From contig SWBL01000207.1 of assembly GCA_024195585.1 (NCBI GenBank), forward strand, positions 1 through 64,000: a stretch of DNA of 64,000 nucleotides, given 5' to 3'. Origin of the DNA: Aureobasidium sp. EXF-3400. Lineage: Eukaryota; Ascomycota; Dothideomycetes; Dothideales; Saccotheciaceae. Of the stretch, positions 1 through 10,472 are shown piece after piece (within the stretch, counting starts at the first letter, position 1; every line of letters starts with the position of its first letter). The position numbers were made by a program, and so were the translations under genes. Under the pieces are notes generated by a model. The model made no database searches and was not told where the DNA came from. It saw only the letters and a list, made by a program, of their open reading frames with translations.

Positions 1-564
1 TAAGAAAAGGCTTGCGGGTAGGCGATTTTCGATTTTCCGCGGTCTGTGCATCTCATCTTTTTTTCACTTCCCCATTTCGTCCGAGGTCTGGATGCCAAGA
101 CCTTATTCACTCGCACTCCTCCAGCCTGAACTGTTCCTTGGTTGATGCGGTTCGTGCAGGGTTGCTCGATTACTAAGTTGGACCGAGTTGACTTTGAGCC
201 GAGTGAGGCAACTGCCTGTTCTGTCAAGGCACCTTCCTTACGGCGACTGGTTTTCGAGAAGCAAGTACGAGTACCTTCCTCGCTTAGCCCACCACGACTA
301 AAGCTCATTGTACTTCGCCACTTCAACCAGAGATCAATGCTTGGTGTACTTCTCTCGCCCTCAACAACGATCCGCCAGGTAAGAAGATGCATCAATGTTG
401 GAATTGATGCAGAGCGCTTTCCACGAATAAATTCGACCTGGATCTGATTACTGCGAGACCAAGTCTGCTTGCAAGTCATTCGTTCAAGATTGGTGTCGCT
501 GCCGTATATCAGATATATGAAAGGATTGCGTTGCTAAGCTCAGGAATCTGCTGCGATTGGGCAG
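1..564. other. Left-edge region, no supported gene
   Basis: I see no convincing gene here. An open frame from the ATG at 145 runs to 447 but has no family signature and biased composition. Near 530-541 there is a CTAAG-like branch followed by CAG, which could be the 3' splice site feeding the exon-like frame at 542-748. The region may therefore hold 5' exons or introns of a gene that starts outside the window. Confidence 0.4.
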
Positions 565-748
565 ATGCCCTATTTGCAATCGATGAACTTACATGAGGAA
601 GAATTGTCCACGACAAGGTCTGCCATCGACACGATCATAGCCTTTATAAACAACGATCAGCAGCAACATGAGCTCTATGAGGCAGGTGCGGCCAGTACAA
701 TCATGGCCTTGATTGAAGAACACAAGCCGAGATACTCGGAGATTCCAG
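542..748 (+). other. Exon-like coding fragment, helical, unknown
   Basis: An open frame lies between a plausible acceptor (CTAAGCTCAG, ending 541) and a plausible donor (G|GTAAGG, near 748). The translation is helical, with an acidic and serine-rich start, then AIDTIIAFINNDQQQHEL and a small-residue stretch ending in ALIEEHKP. This is loosely reminiscent of an armadillo or HEAT helix pair, but I cannot assign a family. The next 800 bases have no obvious continuation, so this is either one exon of a many-exon gene or a relic. It contains an internal ATG at 565. Confidence 0.3.
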
Positions 749-1547
749 GTAAGGACGACCGCTCAAGCAATAGCTCCTTCCTTGGTAGGCGGCAATACTC
801 AATTCCTTCGAAGGAAGAAAAGTCGAGGAAATGTGCCTCAACATGTCGCACAACATAGCAGACCTCATCTGGCTCATCTGATCTTACAACCAGCGACAGC
901 GGTTTCATGACCGAGAGTCCTCGTTACGTATGTCTATCTTTGGGTTTCTCAAGTCGTTTTTCATGCCCATCCTTTACTCTCACACTGGTCTTTCCATCAT
1001 TTTGCTCAAACGTAACATGCAAAAACAATTCTCGTCTGTTCACGAAACGACGGCTAAGTCAAACGATTCCGCAATTTCGCTTAGACTCTTTCCTTCTCTC
1101 TTCGTTCTTACTTTTGGCTTGCTGGTGGTCTTGAATGCGGAAACTGTTTGATGTGCTTCAGTGCCACTATCAGCTATCTATAACTGGTTCAATCGTTTCT
1201 GGCTTTGCTGAGCTGTACATCTATCACGATATAGGCTTTTTCTTATGCCTTTGCACCTCCAGACATATTTTGATACTTTGACCGAAACCAGAAGGCGAAG
1301 AAAAAGTACTGGATAGTTTAGAAAGAAGAAGAATGTAAGCATACTCTATCGGAGTCGTAAGGATGCATGTTCCACAGGTGAATGTCCAGATCAAAGCTAA
1401 TGTCTGTCAGAAGAAAAAACATTTCTCATGCTCGAGAAAATACCTTGGACAAATATCTTGAAGCTCGAGACAGGTCTAATCTTCGGTTCCGAAAGCTTGA
1501 CTCGACAGAAAAGACCAACTCCTTTGTCTTCGTGTGAGTCATAGAAC
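749..1547. other. Region without a supported gene
   Basis: No frame here has family similarity or clean splice boundaries. A stretch at about 1437-1532 stays open as ENTLDKYLEARDRSNLRFRK and onward, and ends at a GTGAGT-like donor (1534). It could be another exon of the same unrecognised gene as the fragments on either side. The T-rich part at 910-1130 looks intronic or intergenic. Confidence 0.3.
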
Positions 1548-2031
1548 GACGTCGAGATTCAGAAATAGGACAGCCACAGACATGAACAGTCTCTCTGTCA
1601 ATGGAGGAAAGAGCAACGGGACGAGCTATTCGAGCCGTAAATTGCCATCGGAGCGAGGACTGCTCACTGAGGAAATATCACTTTCCGAGTCGCCCAGTGG
1701 AAAACATCGACAAGAGATGTCTACACAGACATGCCAGTTCCGGGAAAAGATGCTGGAGAAGATGCTAGATCTCGACAAATGTATGCAGAACAAGGACAAC
1801 ATGATCAAGAATCACTCCATGCCTCGAGCTACTAGTCGTTCTCTCCTCGCTCGCGATGCTCCTGCCTCTGATACCTTCCCCATCACGTACCTTCCTGAAC
1901 AAGAACAGGGTTTGCTAGACACATATGCCTGCAAGTGCTTCACGTCCATCACATATAACAACATCACAGAGTATTTGAGAGTCTTGTATAGTCAAGCACT
2001 CAATGCTTATTCGTTCCTTTTGCACAACTAA
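1548..2031 (+). other. Possible 3' exon of unknown protein
   Basis: The frame is open from about 1534 to the stop at 2031. It begins exactly on a GTGAGT donor-like sequence, so the true exon probably starts at an acceptor inside it (for example after CAG near 1562). The product is Ser/Arg-rich and polar, with a short helical charged segment (REKMLEKMLDLDKCMQNKD) that could be a coiled coil. I do not recognise a domain. It may join the fragments at 542-748 and 1437-1532, but the splice pattern cannot be settled by eye. Confidence 0.3.
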
Positions 2032-2133
2032 TTACCCATCTATGACCTTTGTGGACCATGCCCAGCACCCCCAAACTCCATTGCGATACCCAGGAGTACA
2101 ACTAAAATATACAATTGCATGAAAGAATTTGCT

Positions 2134-3480
2134 CTACCTAATTCTGCCGAGCTTGATTCTGTTCATGGCGATCTCATCGTCGACGTTTTCAGTCTGTGAA
2201 AAGAAAAAGAGTTAGTAAAACAGCGAATGAGATGTTCGGAAGAGTGAGATAAAGCTTACCTTGCCGATAATACGGTTAATGTGCTTGTTCTGCTCATCGA
2301 GTTCATCGCCCATAGCGTTACCGATTGTATGCAGCGTCTTTGCACTCCTGTGCAGAGCATCCAAGTTCTCTTCAATCTCGCCTTCCATAGCTTCATCCTC
2401 GCTATCGGCTTCGAATTGGTACTTAGCTCTGTTGGCCAAAGTAGCTTTATCATGTGTTTTGCCATTGTTACGCATCGTTCTTTCTTGGCCTGCATGACGT
2501 GCTGTGGTAGACCAAGCATTCGATCTCGTATCATCTGCACGCTCTCTCTCTACTCTGTGTTTTTCAAGTGCGATTGCGTTGGCGGCTTCCTCGCGCTTTT
2601 TGGCGGTGAATGGGTTGGAGACGTGCATGGCAAACATGCTTCTGTTCAGTGTCTTGAGCTCGCGGGCTTTTTCTTCGGCGAGTCGGTTTTGGTGTGATGC
2701 CATGTCGAGGTTGCGTTCGGTGTTATGGATGCGCTCGCCTTGGACACCGAGTCTGGCTAGAGTTTCGCGGCCGGTGGCTTCTGCTTGTTCGGCGATGCGG
2801 CGGGCATTGCGGGTCGAGGATACGTCTTGTTGCTTGATGAACTTGATTTCGTCTTTGGAGGCTTTGACATCTTCCTCCTCTTGCTCTTCGGCGGTTAGGT
2901 AGCGGTCGGGTTGGCCGTAGAGTTCGGATGAGCTGCCTCCATAGCCGCCGGGCACGTTGTTGCTGTTTGCGTAGCTGTTGTCCGAGGAGGGCTCTTGTGC
3001 AGCATCGTGGGCCTGAAGTTGTTGCTGTTGTTGTCTCTGAGGGGCATCACCAAACAGGGCCGCTCTTCCTACATCGGTGCTGACAGTCTCTTGACTAGCT
3101 CGTCGTCCAAGGCCGCCGTATCCACCAGCACCATAGCGAGAAGCTTGTGGTTGTTCGCTGCCATATGGGTTGCTGCCGTATCCACTCTGTTGTGCGTAGT
3201 TTCCAGAACCACCGAAGCGGGGTGCGCTGCCGCCATAACCACCGGGCGGTACGGGAGACTTGTCGCTCATTCCAGAGGGTGCAGTGCGGTTGTCGTAGGC
3301 AGGAGGTGCGGCCGAGGATGCAGATTTGGCGCCATAAGGATCGGGAGTAGCTTGTGCGGCGTAGGGGTTTGCTGAGGGTGCTGCTGCTGCCTTGTCCTTG
3401 CCTTTAGAGCGGGAGAACAATGACGAGCGGGAAGCCTTGTCCTCGGCCTCCTTTTCTTTCTTTCCCATTCCAAAAGGCAT
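2134..3480 (-). CDS. SEC9: Sec9/SNAP-25-type t-SNARE (Qbc)
   Basis: This is the plasma-membrane Qbc SNARE that pairs with syntaxin and synaptobrevin in exocytosis. Two exons (3480-2260 and 2193-2134) give about 426 residues. Residues 1-200 are a low-complexity Gly/Tyr/Pro/Gln region. The first SNARE helix lies near 205-275 and is followed by the NPF-containing linker (SNPFTAKKREE). The second helix contains the central Gln layer (GDELDEQNKHINRI). The 66-nt intron removes a read-through tail and restores the family ending, KTENVDDEIAMNRIKLGRIR, which is strong support for the splice. There is no transmembrane segment, as expected for Sec9. Confidence 0.92.
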
Positions 3481-3866
3481 GATTGTGTTGTATAGTCAGG
3501 ATGTGTTTGACAGAAGAAAAAGTCACAAGTTAACAAGAGTTGGAGGGGAAGTTATCGAGAGGGTCTGATGCCCAATATAGATGAGGCTGTTCACTGAACG
3601 TGCTCCGCCCCCGGACTTTTGCTGAAACCACCGTTTTGTTAGTCACATCCAGAACACCACAGACTGTCACAGGAGGGCTCAAGAGTATCAAGTTGGGCAT
3701 GTGAGCAGTAATGCGAAAAGGCTTTTGCAAGCGACAGCTATGGCTGAGTTGCTCGACTTCTTCCTATTGTACAACGATATCCCTGCTTTTCCATGCCCAA
3801 AACGTCTCGAGAAAGAGCACGTTGCGAGATTGCCAACATCTTTCTACGTATCAGGTTGTCGTTAAT

Positions 3867-5788
3867 TTACCATGCGTTAACATCAAAGTATTCCTAAAAC
3901 ATGAATTAGTAAAGATCAGACTGGAGTGGATCATCGAGTGATAACATACCTCGCCAAAGAAGGTGACGACCACTGTGCGATCGGCGAACTTTCTACCAGC
4001 CAGAGCACGCAGAGCCTTTGAAGCAGACTCGTTGTTGTCGTACTTGACGTAGATCTTGCCAACACCGTTGGACTGTCTGCTACCGCCAGAAGGACGGGGA
4101 ACCTTCATCTCCTGTACTGCTCCGTACTTGCTGCATTCTTCCTTGACGTCCTCGACGATTTCTATATATCTGTTAGTACTATCCGTGAAAGCGTTGACGA
4201 CTGTCTTTGCTTACCTTCGTATTCATCGTTATCCAAAAGCTCCTCCGCTGTGACCATGTTCAACAGACAGAGCACGCGACCTTGCTCAACGTCTGCGCTT
4301 GTGGTACCAGCAAGCATGCTCATGGCGTTCACACTCATGTCACCGCCAACCTGTTGCACACCAACAGCAGCTCTTGCAGCTCTTAGCGCACCGTCACCCA
4401 ACTCGATGCCGTTCAAGCCTGTGACAGCCTCATCGGTCTTTGTGGGATCCATGTACTCGAAGAAGGCAAATCCGCGGCTTGCACCAGAAGAAGTGTCCTT
4501 GGCAAGGACGAAAGACTTGAGCTCACCAAAAGTGGTGAGAAGCTCTCTGACTTGTGCATCTTCGATGAATGTGGGGATGTTGGTCATTCTGAGCTTGTTC
4601 TGGGTGTCGGGGACATTCTCCGAGACAACGCCTTCTGTCTGCTCGCTCTCATCGGTGACAGCAGGAACAATGTAATCCTTGGGACGGCGGATCTGCAGAC
4701 CAGTGGGTCTTCCGTTTGCCGAACCATTGGCAGAGTCGTCGCCCATAGAAATGCCATCTAAGGCCAAAGCGGTCGTGGCGTCCTCGGGTGTCTTGAACTC
4801 GCACAGAGCAAAGTCTTGCTCGGGAGAGATCTGGGCAGACAGACAGGGGTCCATACCCTTGACAATGTTGAGGCCATTGAGTTGAAGGTTGAAGAAGTCG
4901 ATGATGTTGTCCTCGGTCGAGGTAGGGGAAATACCGTGAACAAAGAGGCGTTTTGACTGGCGGGCGTTGGAGGGCTTGAGAGCAGTGTTTGCGCCAGCAT
5001 TGGCGGGCTGGTTCATGAAGGCCTGAAGTCTCGTAGGATCCATGGGTTGCTGGCGAGGAGCACCGGGAAGAGGGAACATGCCCGAGAGCTTGGCCTGCTC
5101 AGCTGTGACATTTTCGTAACCAGGAGGCTTGATGTCCCATTGGGTGAGGCGGCGCTTGCGCTCGAGGATGGGGACGACATCGGTCAAGTCGGGGGTAGGC
5201 TCCTTAGGCTTTCTCGGAGGGCTGGGACTGCGCTTTTGGTCGATGGATTGTTGAGGGGCACGTCCAGCATCGCGGTCACGGCCTCCTCTACCACCACCTC
5301 TACGATCGTCGAACAGATCGCCTCCACGGTCGCCGCGCTCTCTGGCACCTCCACGAGGGTCGTCACGGCGTTCTCCTCGTCGCTCGGCGCCACGGTCTCC
5401 TCTATCCCAGTCGCGACCACCGCCTCCACGTCTCTCTCTTCCAGCGTATCTGTCTTCTCTTTCGCGCTCTCTGTAGTCGCGGCTCGACGAGTATGTGTCT
5501 CCCTGGAATTCTTCTCTGCGCGGACGGTGTCCGGGTGAGCGCGAGCGTCTGCGTGGTCTTTCTCTTTCACGCTCTCTATCACCACCACGGTCACGGTCGC
5601 GGCGGTCGTCTCTGGATGACTGGAGTTTGTTAGTTAATTGCTGTTTCGAGCGCATGAACCAACATACATAGTGGTCGCGCGAAGACGCGTGTCTGCCACT
5701 GGGACGATCTGAGCATGAAAAGTTAGAAAGTTGTTAGGAAGGGCACAGCAAGCGCATTACCGCGGCTGGAATATGAATCACCGTTCAT
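3867..5788 (-). CDS. U2AF large subunit (U2AF65)
   Basis: This is the splicing factor that binds the polypyrimidine tract and 3' splice site and recruits U2 snRNP. Five exons (5788-5761, 5708-5668, 5619-4215, 4161-3950, 3893-3867) give about 570 residues. The N-terminus is an RS/RE/RG-rich region of about 130 residues. Next comes the U2AF35-contacting segment (RRLTQWDIKPPGYE), then three RRMs: SKRLFVHGIS, NKLRMTNIPTF, and the C-terminal UHM-type RRM with GRVLCLLNMV. The last nine-codon exon gives the family ending EYFDVNAW. It is divergent from OGG1 across 186 bp. It is itself intron-rich, so autoregulation by splicing is possible (inference). Confidence 0.93.
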
Positions 5789-5974
5789 TTTGGCGGAGAG
5801 TATAGCACAAGTTTGGCGATGACAATCCAATGAAGGGTGCTGGACAAGTTATGTAATTGCGAGCGATGAATGAGTGTGCTCGACGGGTCCCTTGAGCTTG
5901 CGCGCTACCAAAGAGCCAAAGGGCCAGTCTGAGCGTCTACACCAAGGCCAAGCCGCCATGCCCGAATAGGAAAC

Positions 5975-7310
5975 ATGATTGAGTATCAACCCAGCCATTT
6001 CCCGCGTCAAGGTCGTGATGATTGCTCCGAGTCTTGTTCATTCACATCAGAAACCATGTTGAACTTGCAGGAATGGCAGAAGCTGCCAATTGGACTCGGC
6101 GAACTCTGCATAAACACGACCCTTCGTTGCGGACAGTGCTTCCGATGGCGCAAATCAGATGAAGGTGTCTGGTCAATGGCTCTTCACGGCCGCATCCTAG
6201 CATTGCACCAAGACCCTGAATACCTTTACTACCGTTCCATCACTCCCGCGAAACAATCGCCAACTTCGAAAATCGTATCTGATAATGATACCCTACCGCT
6301 ACTCAGACATTACCTGAATCTTGGTCCCAACCTCACTCAGCTATACACAGAATGGTCTTCTGCCGATGCGAACTTCAGTCGCAAGGCTCCCAAGTTCACT
6401 GGTATCCGCATTCTCAAGCAAGATGCATGGGAAGCTCTCGTCGGCTTCATTTGCAGTTCAAACAACAACATCGCTCGCATATCTCAGATGGTCGAGAAGC
6501 TATGTACAAACTACGGTCCATTGATTGGCCAATTCGAGGACAAGGACTATTACGACTTTCCTACTCCGTCATCACTGGCGAAATCAGGCGTTGAACAACA
6601 TTTGAGAGAGTTGGGCTTCGGATACAGAGCAAAATACCTGTACAAGACAGCCTGTATGGTTGCAGAGAAGGAAGACGGCTGGCTGGACGCCCTGCGGAAC
6701 CCTGAGAGCCCTGTGCTAGGCGTAAAGCCTGCGCCTGCGGGTGAATGGGCTAACGAGGGAAGAGAAGGTTACAGAAAAGCGCACGAAGAATTGCTTGCCC
6801 TCCAAGGTGTAGGACCGAAAGTCGCAGACTGTGTCTGTCTCATGGGTCTGGGCTGGGGAGAGGCCGTCCCAGTTGACACGCATGGTAAGTTTATCGCGAT
6901 TCTGCTTCCATTCTGATCACAACTAACAATGTTCAGTCTGGCAAATTGCTGTTCGTGACTACAAATTTGGAAAAGGCAAGCACTCGAGTCTTACAAAAGC
7001 CACTTATGATGCTGTTGGAAACAAGTTCCGCAGCCTCTGGGGTCAGGAAGCAGGATGGGCACATTCAGTCCTCTTCACAGCCGACCTCAAGGCCTTCTCC
7101 GAACGACTCGTGGCCAAGACAGAAGTGAAGGAGGAGATCAAAGAAATCAAGACCGAAGATGGCGTACCCGTCGAAGAGACTACTATCGAGGAAGAAAAGA
7201 CTCTGATCAAAGGTATTAAGAGAGAAGCTGAAGAGGACGAAGAAAAATTGGTCGAGACAAAGCACAACATTGTCAAGAAAGCAAAGAGAACAAAGAAGGC
7301 ATCATATTGA
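5975..7310 (+). CDS. OGG1: 8-oxoguanine DNA glycosylase/AP lyase
   Basis: This is a base-excision repair enzyme that removes 8-oxoG opposite C. Two exons (5975-6884, 6937-7310) give 427 residues, or 400 if the second ATG at 6058 (MLNLQEW) is used. The N-terminal OGG domain has GQCFRWRK. FICSSNNNIARI matches the OGG1 core. The helix-hairpin-helix LQGVGPKVADC carries the catalytic Lys (residue 282 from the first ATG), and AVPVDTHVWQIAVRDY carries the catalytic Asp. The C-terminal tail is acidic then Lys-rich, which suits a nuclear signal. A tiny upstream frame (ATG at 5958, three codons) ends five bases before the first ATG. Confidence 0.95.
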
Positions 7311-7695
7311 GCACGCTATATTGACACACGTTTGGCCACCGCTCGTTGAGGCGACTCGGTTCATGAAGCCACCAACCCGTTGTATGAGGTTCGGCCGCAT
7401 GAGATATTTTTCTCTCGGGTCGATCTCCTTCGCGAACTTCACGACCCCTGTGAAGGCTCGCACAACACGTTCTTGCGATTCTGGCGAAGGCTTGGAGCGG
7501 AACCTTGCGTGTCTACTCGGGTAACCGTCATTCTGTAGAATCGGCAACGCAGGAGTGGCTGTTTGTCAGTTGTCTAGCCTATGGATGAGGCACGGCGCAA
7601 TGTGGAGAACCACTCTCGAACCACTCTTGAACCACTCTCGAGCCAGGGGCCACTCTTGTTTGTAACAGAAAACATCAAATGTCAAGATGCTGCAA
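7311..7695. other. Convergent intergenic region
   Basis: This separates the 3' ends of OGG1 and the convergent methyltransferase gene. I see no gene. It holds the 11-bp direct repeats described separately at 7610-7658. Confidence 0.6.
7610..7658. repeat. 11-bp direct repeats CCACTCTYGAR
   Basis: Three adjacent copies of CCACTCTYGAR (7610-7620, 7621-7631, 7632-7642) are followed, after eight bases, by a truncated copy CCACTCTTG at 7650-7658. They lie between two convergent 3' ends. A minisatellite is the simplest reading; a role in termination is speculative. Confidence 0.8.
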
Positions 7696-9057
7696 TCAGC
7701 TTGCAGTAGTGGCAGGCTTCTGGAAGCGACCTTGCATCCAGCAACGGTACATTTTCAACTTCCTCTGTCTGTTGACAAGCATTCTGTTGTCAACACCCAG
7801 GTTCATAATCTCGAATGCAGGCATCTTGTTCTCCTCCTCAGAGATCTCGGAGTTCTGCAACTTCTCAGCCAGCTCATCCTCCTCTGTTTTCTGTTCCGAA
7901 GCGTCAATTTGGAAACTGTTTGCCGGAAGCTTGCCAGACCAGATATCTGCGAGTTCATCTCTTTCGAAGAAGTAAACGCGAGTGCCATCACCGCGGATGT
8001 AGAAGTTCTCCTCCAGGTAGCGACCCTTCTTGAATCTGACCTGGGCCAAATCACCACGACCATAGTCACGGAAAAGAACTAGACCACCAGGCTTGAGGAC
8101 ATTCCAGACGTTCTTGACAGCCTGTGCCCATTGCCTAGGCGACAGGGCTGAGAAGATGAAGATCATGACAACCACGTCGACACTGCCGGCCTCCAGACCA
8201 GGAGGCAGGGCGTTTTCGCCAGTTCCAGCAGCGTCCCAAACATCTGCCTGCAGAGTAGTCTGGTTCTGGTATGCCTCTTGTGTACGGATAATCTCAATGG
8301 CTTTCTTGGAGTAGTCGCAAGCATGTATCTTCAGCAGCGGGTTCTTGTTCAAGTTCAAAACAGGGTATGCTGTGTTTCCTGCACCAGCACCGACCTCCAA
8401 CATTGTCGCAGCACCGTAATCTTCCTTGGTAATTTCTCCCAAAACGGGGAACTCCTGGGCCAGCCATTTCCTGTCCTTGAAGAAGTTTGCGCGGTTGTTG
8501 CTGTAGAATTTGTCCCACCACTTCTCAGGATGTTGGTTGAAGCGCTTCTTGTCAAAATCAGTAACGGGAGCGGATCGTTGGAACTCTTCCTGAGTCTTGA
8601 TAAACTCTTTGTATGTGTCATCGGTCTCGACGTGGTCCCATGCGTTGTGTTGGAAGATGTTGTCGCCCTCTTCCAAGTAACGTGTGCCGAACTGGAAAGG
8701 GTCGGCACGCTTTTGGTCGTTGTTGGCGGAATCGGTCTGAGGCTTTCGGACGGGCTGGATCGAGGCTGGTACACCGTATGCTGCTTCCTCTTCAGCGTCG
8801 GCGGCCGAGTCGGTGGGAGGAGTCGAGGGAGCGTCGGGGACTGTGACCCATTCGCGCATGTGCTCCATCCCCTTGGAGAGTTGCTGCTTGGGAGTCTTCT
8901 TTTTGTCTGCGCCTTCAGCCTGTGTGCTCTGAATGTCGGCCATGGTTTCTCGGTATTCTTTAACGATCAAGGAACTCAGGAATCTAGTGGTGTGTTGCGT
9001 GTGGAATCTGGTGGTTTGGCGAGAAAGACTTGTTGCAAACGTCGAGTATCTCAGCAT
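7696..9057 (-). CDS. tRNA m3C32 methyltransferase (Trm140/METTL2 type)
   Basis: This is a SAM-dependent enzyme of the Trm140/METTL2/6/8 family that makes 3-methylcytidine at position 32 of Thr and Ser tRNAs. It is one exon of 453 residues. Family features are WWDKFYSNNRANFFKDRKWL, the SAM motif I TMLEVGAGAGNTAYPVL, HACDYSKKAIEII, and DVVVMIFIFSAL. The end of the domain has LFRDYGRGDLAQVRF and YIRGDGTRVYFF, and the C-terminus NRQRKLKMYRCWMQGRFQKP is typical. The first 38 residues are Arg/Ser/Thr-rich without acids until the end, like a mitochondrial presequence. A second ATG at 8943-8941 (MADIQS) would give the cytosolic form. It is divergent from COQ10. Confidence 0.9.
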   Translation of the reverse strand: MLRYSTFATSLSRQTTRFHTQHTTRFLSSLIVKEYRETMADIQSTQAEGADKKKTPKQQLSKGMEHMREWVTVPDAPSTPPTDSAADAEEEAAYGVPASIQPVRKPQTDSANNDQKRADPFQFGTRYLEEGDNIFQHNAWDHVETDDTYKEFIKTQEEFQRSAPVTDFDKKRFNQHPEKWWDKFYSNNRANFFKDRKWLAQEFPVLGEITKEDYGAATMLEVGAGAGNTAYPVLNLNKNPLLKIHACDYSKKAIEIIRTQEAYQNQTTLQADVWDAAGTGENALPPGLEAGSVDVVVMIFIFSALSPRQWAQAVKNVWNVLKPGGLVLFRDYGRGDLAQVRFKKGRYLEENFYIRGDGTRVYFFERDELADIWSGKLPANSFQIDASEQKTEEDELAEKLQNSEISEEENKMPAFEIMNLGVDNRMLVNRQRKLKMYRCWMQGRFQKPATTAS

Positions 9058-9364
9058 CTGAACATGGTGCTGAAGACTGGAAAAAGTTCAAAGTCGATGG
9101 AGCGTGAGGGGTCTGGCAGAAAGTCACCGCCTCGAGCGGCTCGGCCCGCAGCCAGGAACAGACCGACCGACCGTTCTCGATCTCTCCTCGATTCTCCGCA
9201 ACCTGTCAGCGCGTCATACAGCCAAACATTTGATTTCTTTGACCAAGTCATCTGCGAACCTTGCGGCTATTCCTCGAGCCATCCAAGATTCAAAATCCCC
9301 GACAAGCCCCTCTCGACATATCCCCCGATAAAATCCTACCTAATTGACCCAAACAACACCCAAA
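9058..9364. promoter_or_regulatory. Divergent promoter, methyltransferase/COQ10
   Basis: This 307-bp gap lies between two genes whose products (at least one isoform of each) appear to be mitochondrial. No specific operator was recognised. Frames that run through it on the plus strand are the antisense shadow of the methyltransferase and have no family similarity. Confidence 0.5.
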
Positions 9365-10174
9365 ATGAAGTCAATCCGTGCTACTTCTGCTCTGGCATCC
9401 CAAGTCTCGGCCACGACATGCTCACGAGCAGCAATCGCATCTCGCACTACATCACCCACTCAGACTCGCTCCTTCTTTCCGAACCCCTTTGCATCTCAAA
9501 ATCTGCAAACATTGACCGCTTCTCGCATCCTCCCCTACGACGCAAAAACCCTCTACGCAATCGTCGCCGACATCCAGAGCTACCACAAGTTCCTCCCCTT
9601 CTGCATCTCCTCCAATGTCACCAAGCAATCCTCTCCAGACGCCGAGGGTAAAACATGGCCCGAAGAAGCAGAGTTGGTTGTCGGATACAAAGATGTGATG
9701 CGTGAATCCTTCTACAGCCGCGTCTACTGCGCACCCTCCGACTACATCGTCGAGTCCGTCAGCGGAGAAACCAACACATCCGTCCCTGCAGCAAGCATAA
9801 AACACCATAACGACCGTCCCGACGCATCTCAAGACCCCGCTCGCAACGCTACAATCCTCACCCATCTCCGCTCTCGCTGGACATTGAGTCCTTTCCCCTA
9901 CAAACCTGGTCCGATGGGTAATGAGAGACCTCAAGAAGTTACTTCGGACATCCCGCCGAGGATGCAGACGGAGGTCAATCTGGTGATTGACTACCAATTC
10001 TCAAATCCGCTCTATACGACTTTGAGTGCGGCTGCCGCGCCCAAGGTTGCTGAGAAGATGATTGAGGCGTTTGAATTGAGAGCGAGGGAGATGTTGGATC
10101 GTCCTGCTACTAGTCAGACACAGAAGTTCAAGGGGACCATGCCTGCGCCTGGTGATGGTGGTATCAAGGCTTAA
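9365..10174 (+). CDS. COQ10: Coenzyme Q-binding protein COQ10 (START domain)
   Basis: This is a mitochondrial inner-membrane-associated START-like protein that binds ubiquinone and supports respiration and CoQ synthesis. It is one exon of 269 residues from the ATG at 9365. The N-terminal 40 residues are Ser/Thr/Ala/Arg-rich and end near TRSFF, a good mitochondrial presequence. The domain starts at ASRILPYDAKTLYAIVADIQ and follows with YHKFLPFCISS, VGYKDVMRESFYSRV, and VNLVIDYQFSNPLY before the C-terminal helix. An insertion of about 30 residues between the strands (TSVPAASIKHHNDRPDASQD) is longer than in yeast. Confidence 0.93.
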   Translation: MKSIRATSALASQVSATTCSRAAIASRTTSPTQTRSFFPNPFASQNLQTLTASRILPYDAKTLYAIVADIQSYHKFLPFCISSNVTKQSSPDAEGKTWPEEAELVVGYKDVMRESFYSRVYCAPSDYIVESVSGETNTSVPAASIKHHNDRPDASQDPARNATILTHLRSRWTLSPFPYKPGPMGNERPQEVTSDIPPRMQTEVNLVIDYQFSNPLYTTLSAAAAPKVAEKMIEAFELRAREMLDRPATSQTQKFKGTMPAPGDGGIKA

Positions 10175-10472
10175 TTTGGGCAGGGAACCTTGTACCATAG
10201 GACTTGTAGGAATAGTAGAAACCCATATTAGACATGTACATTGTAATTTACAATGTAAATCTGCAACGTGAGGTGGAAAGACTGGACTCAAACATGAATG
10301 TCAAATCAGCTGTATCACCTCGGACACTCGTATTCATTCTTCCCACATCTTGTGTCGAAATGTTTGACAACATACCATCTTGTCATGGTGGGGAGTCAAC
10401 CCCGTCCTTCGTGACGCGCTACATGTAAATCCCCCAAACGTCGAATCCTCCATCTCTGCACCCCAATTATCC

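Noticed and set aside
8278..9651. Long plus-strand frame across the methyltransferase 5' half and into COQ10
   Set aside because: It is antisense to a clear family member, has no recognisable domain, and overlaps the COQ10 start in another frame.
10380..10472. N-terminal extension of the pRiA4b-like protein
   Set aside because: The open frame upstream of 10473 begins with TTG, not ATG; no in-frame ATG or acceptor supports the extension.
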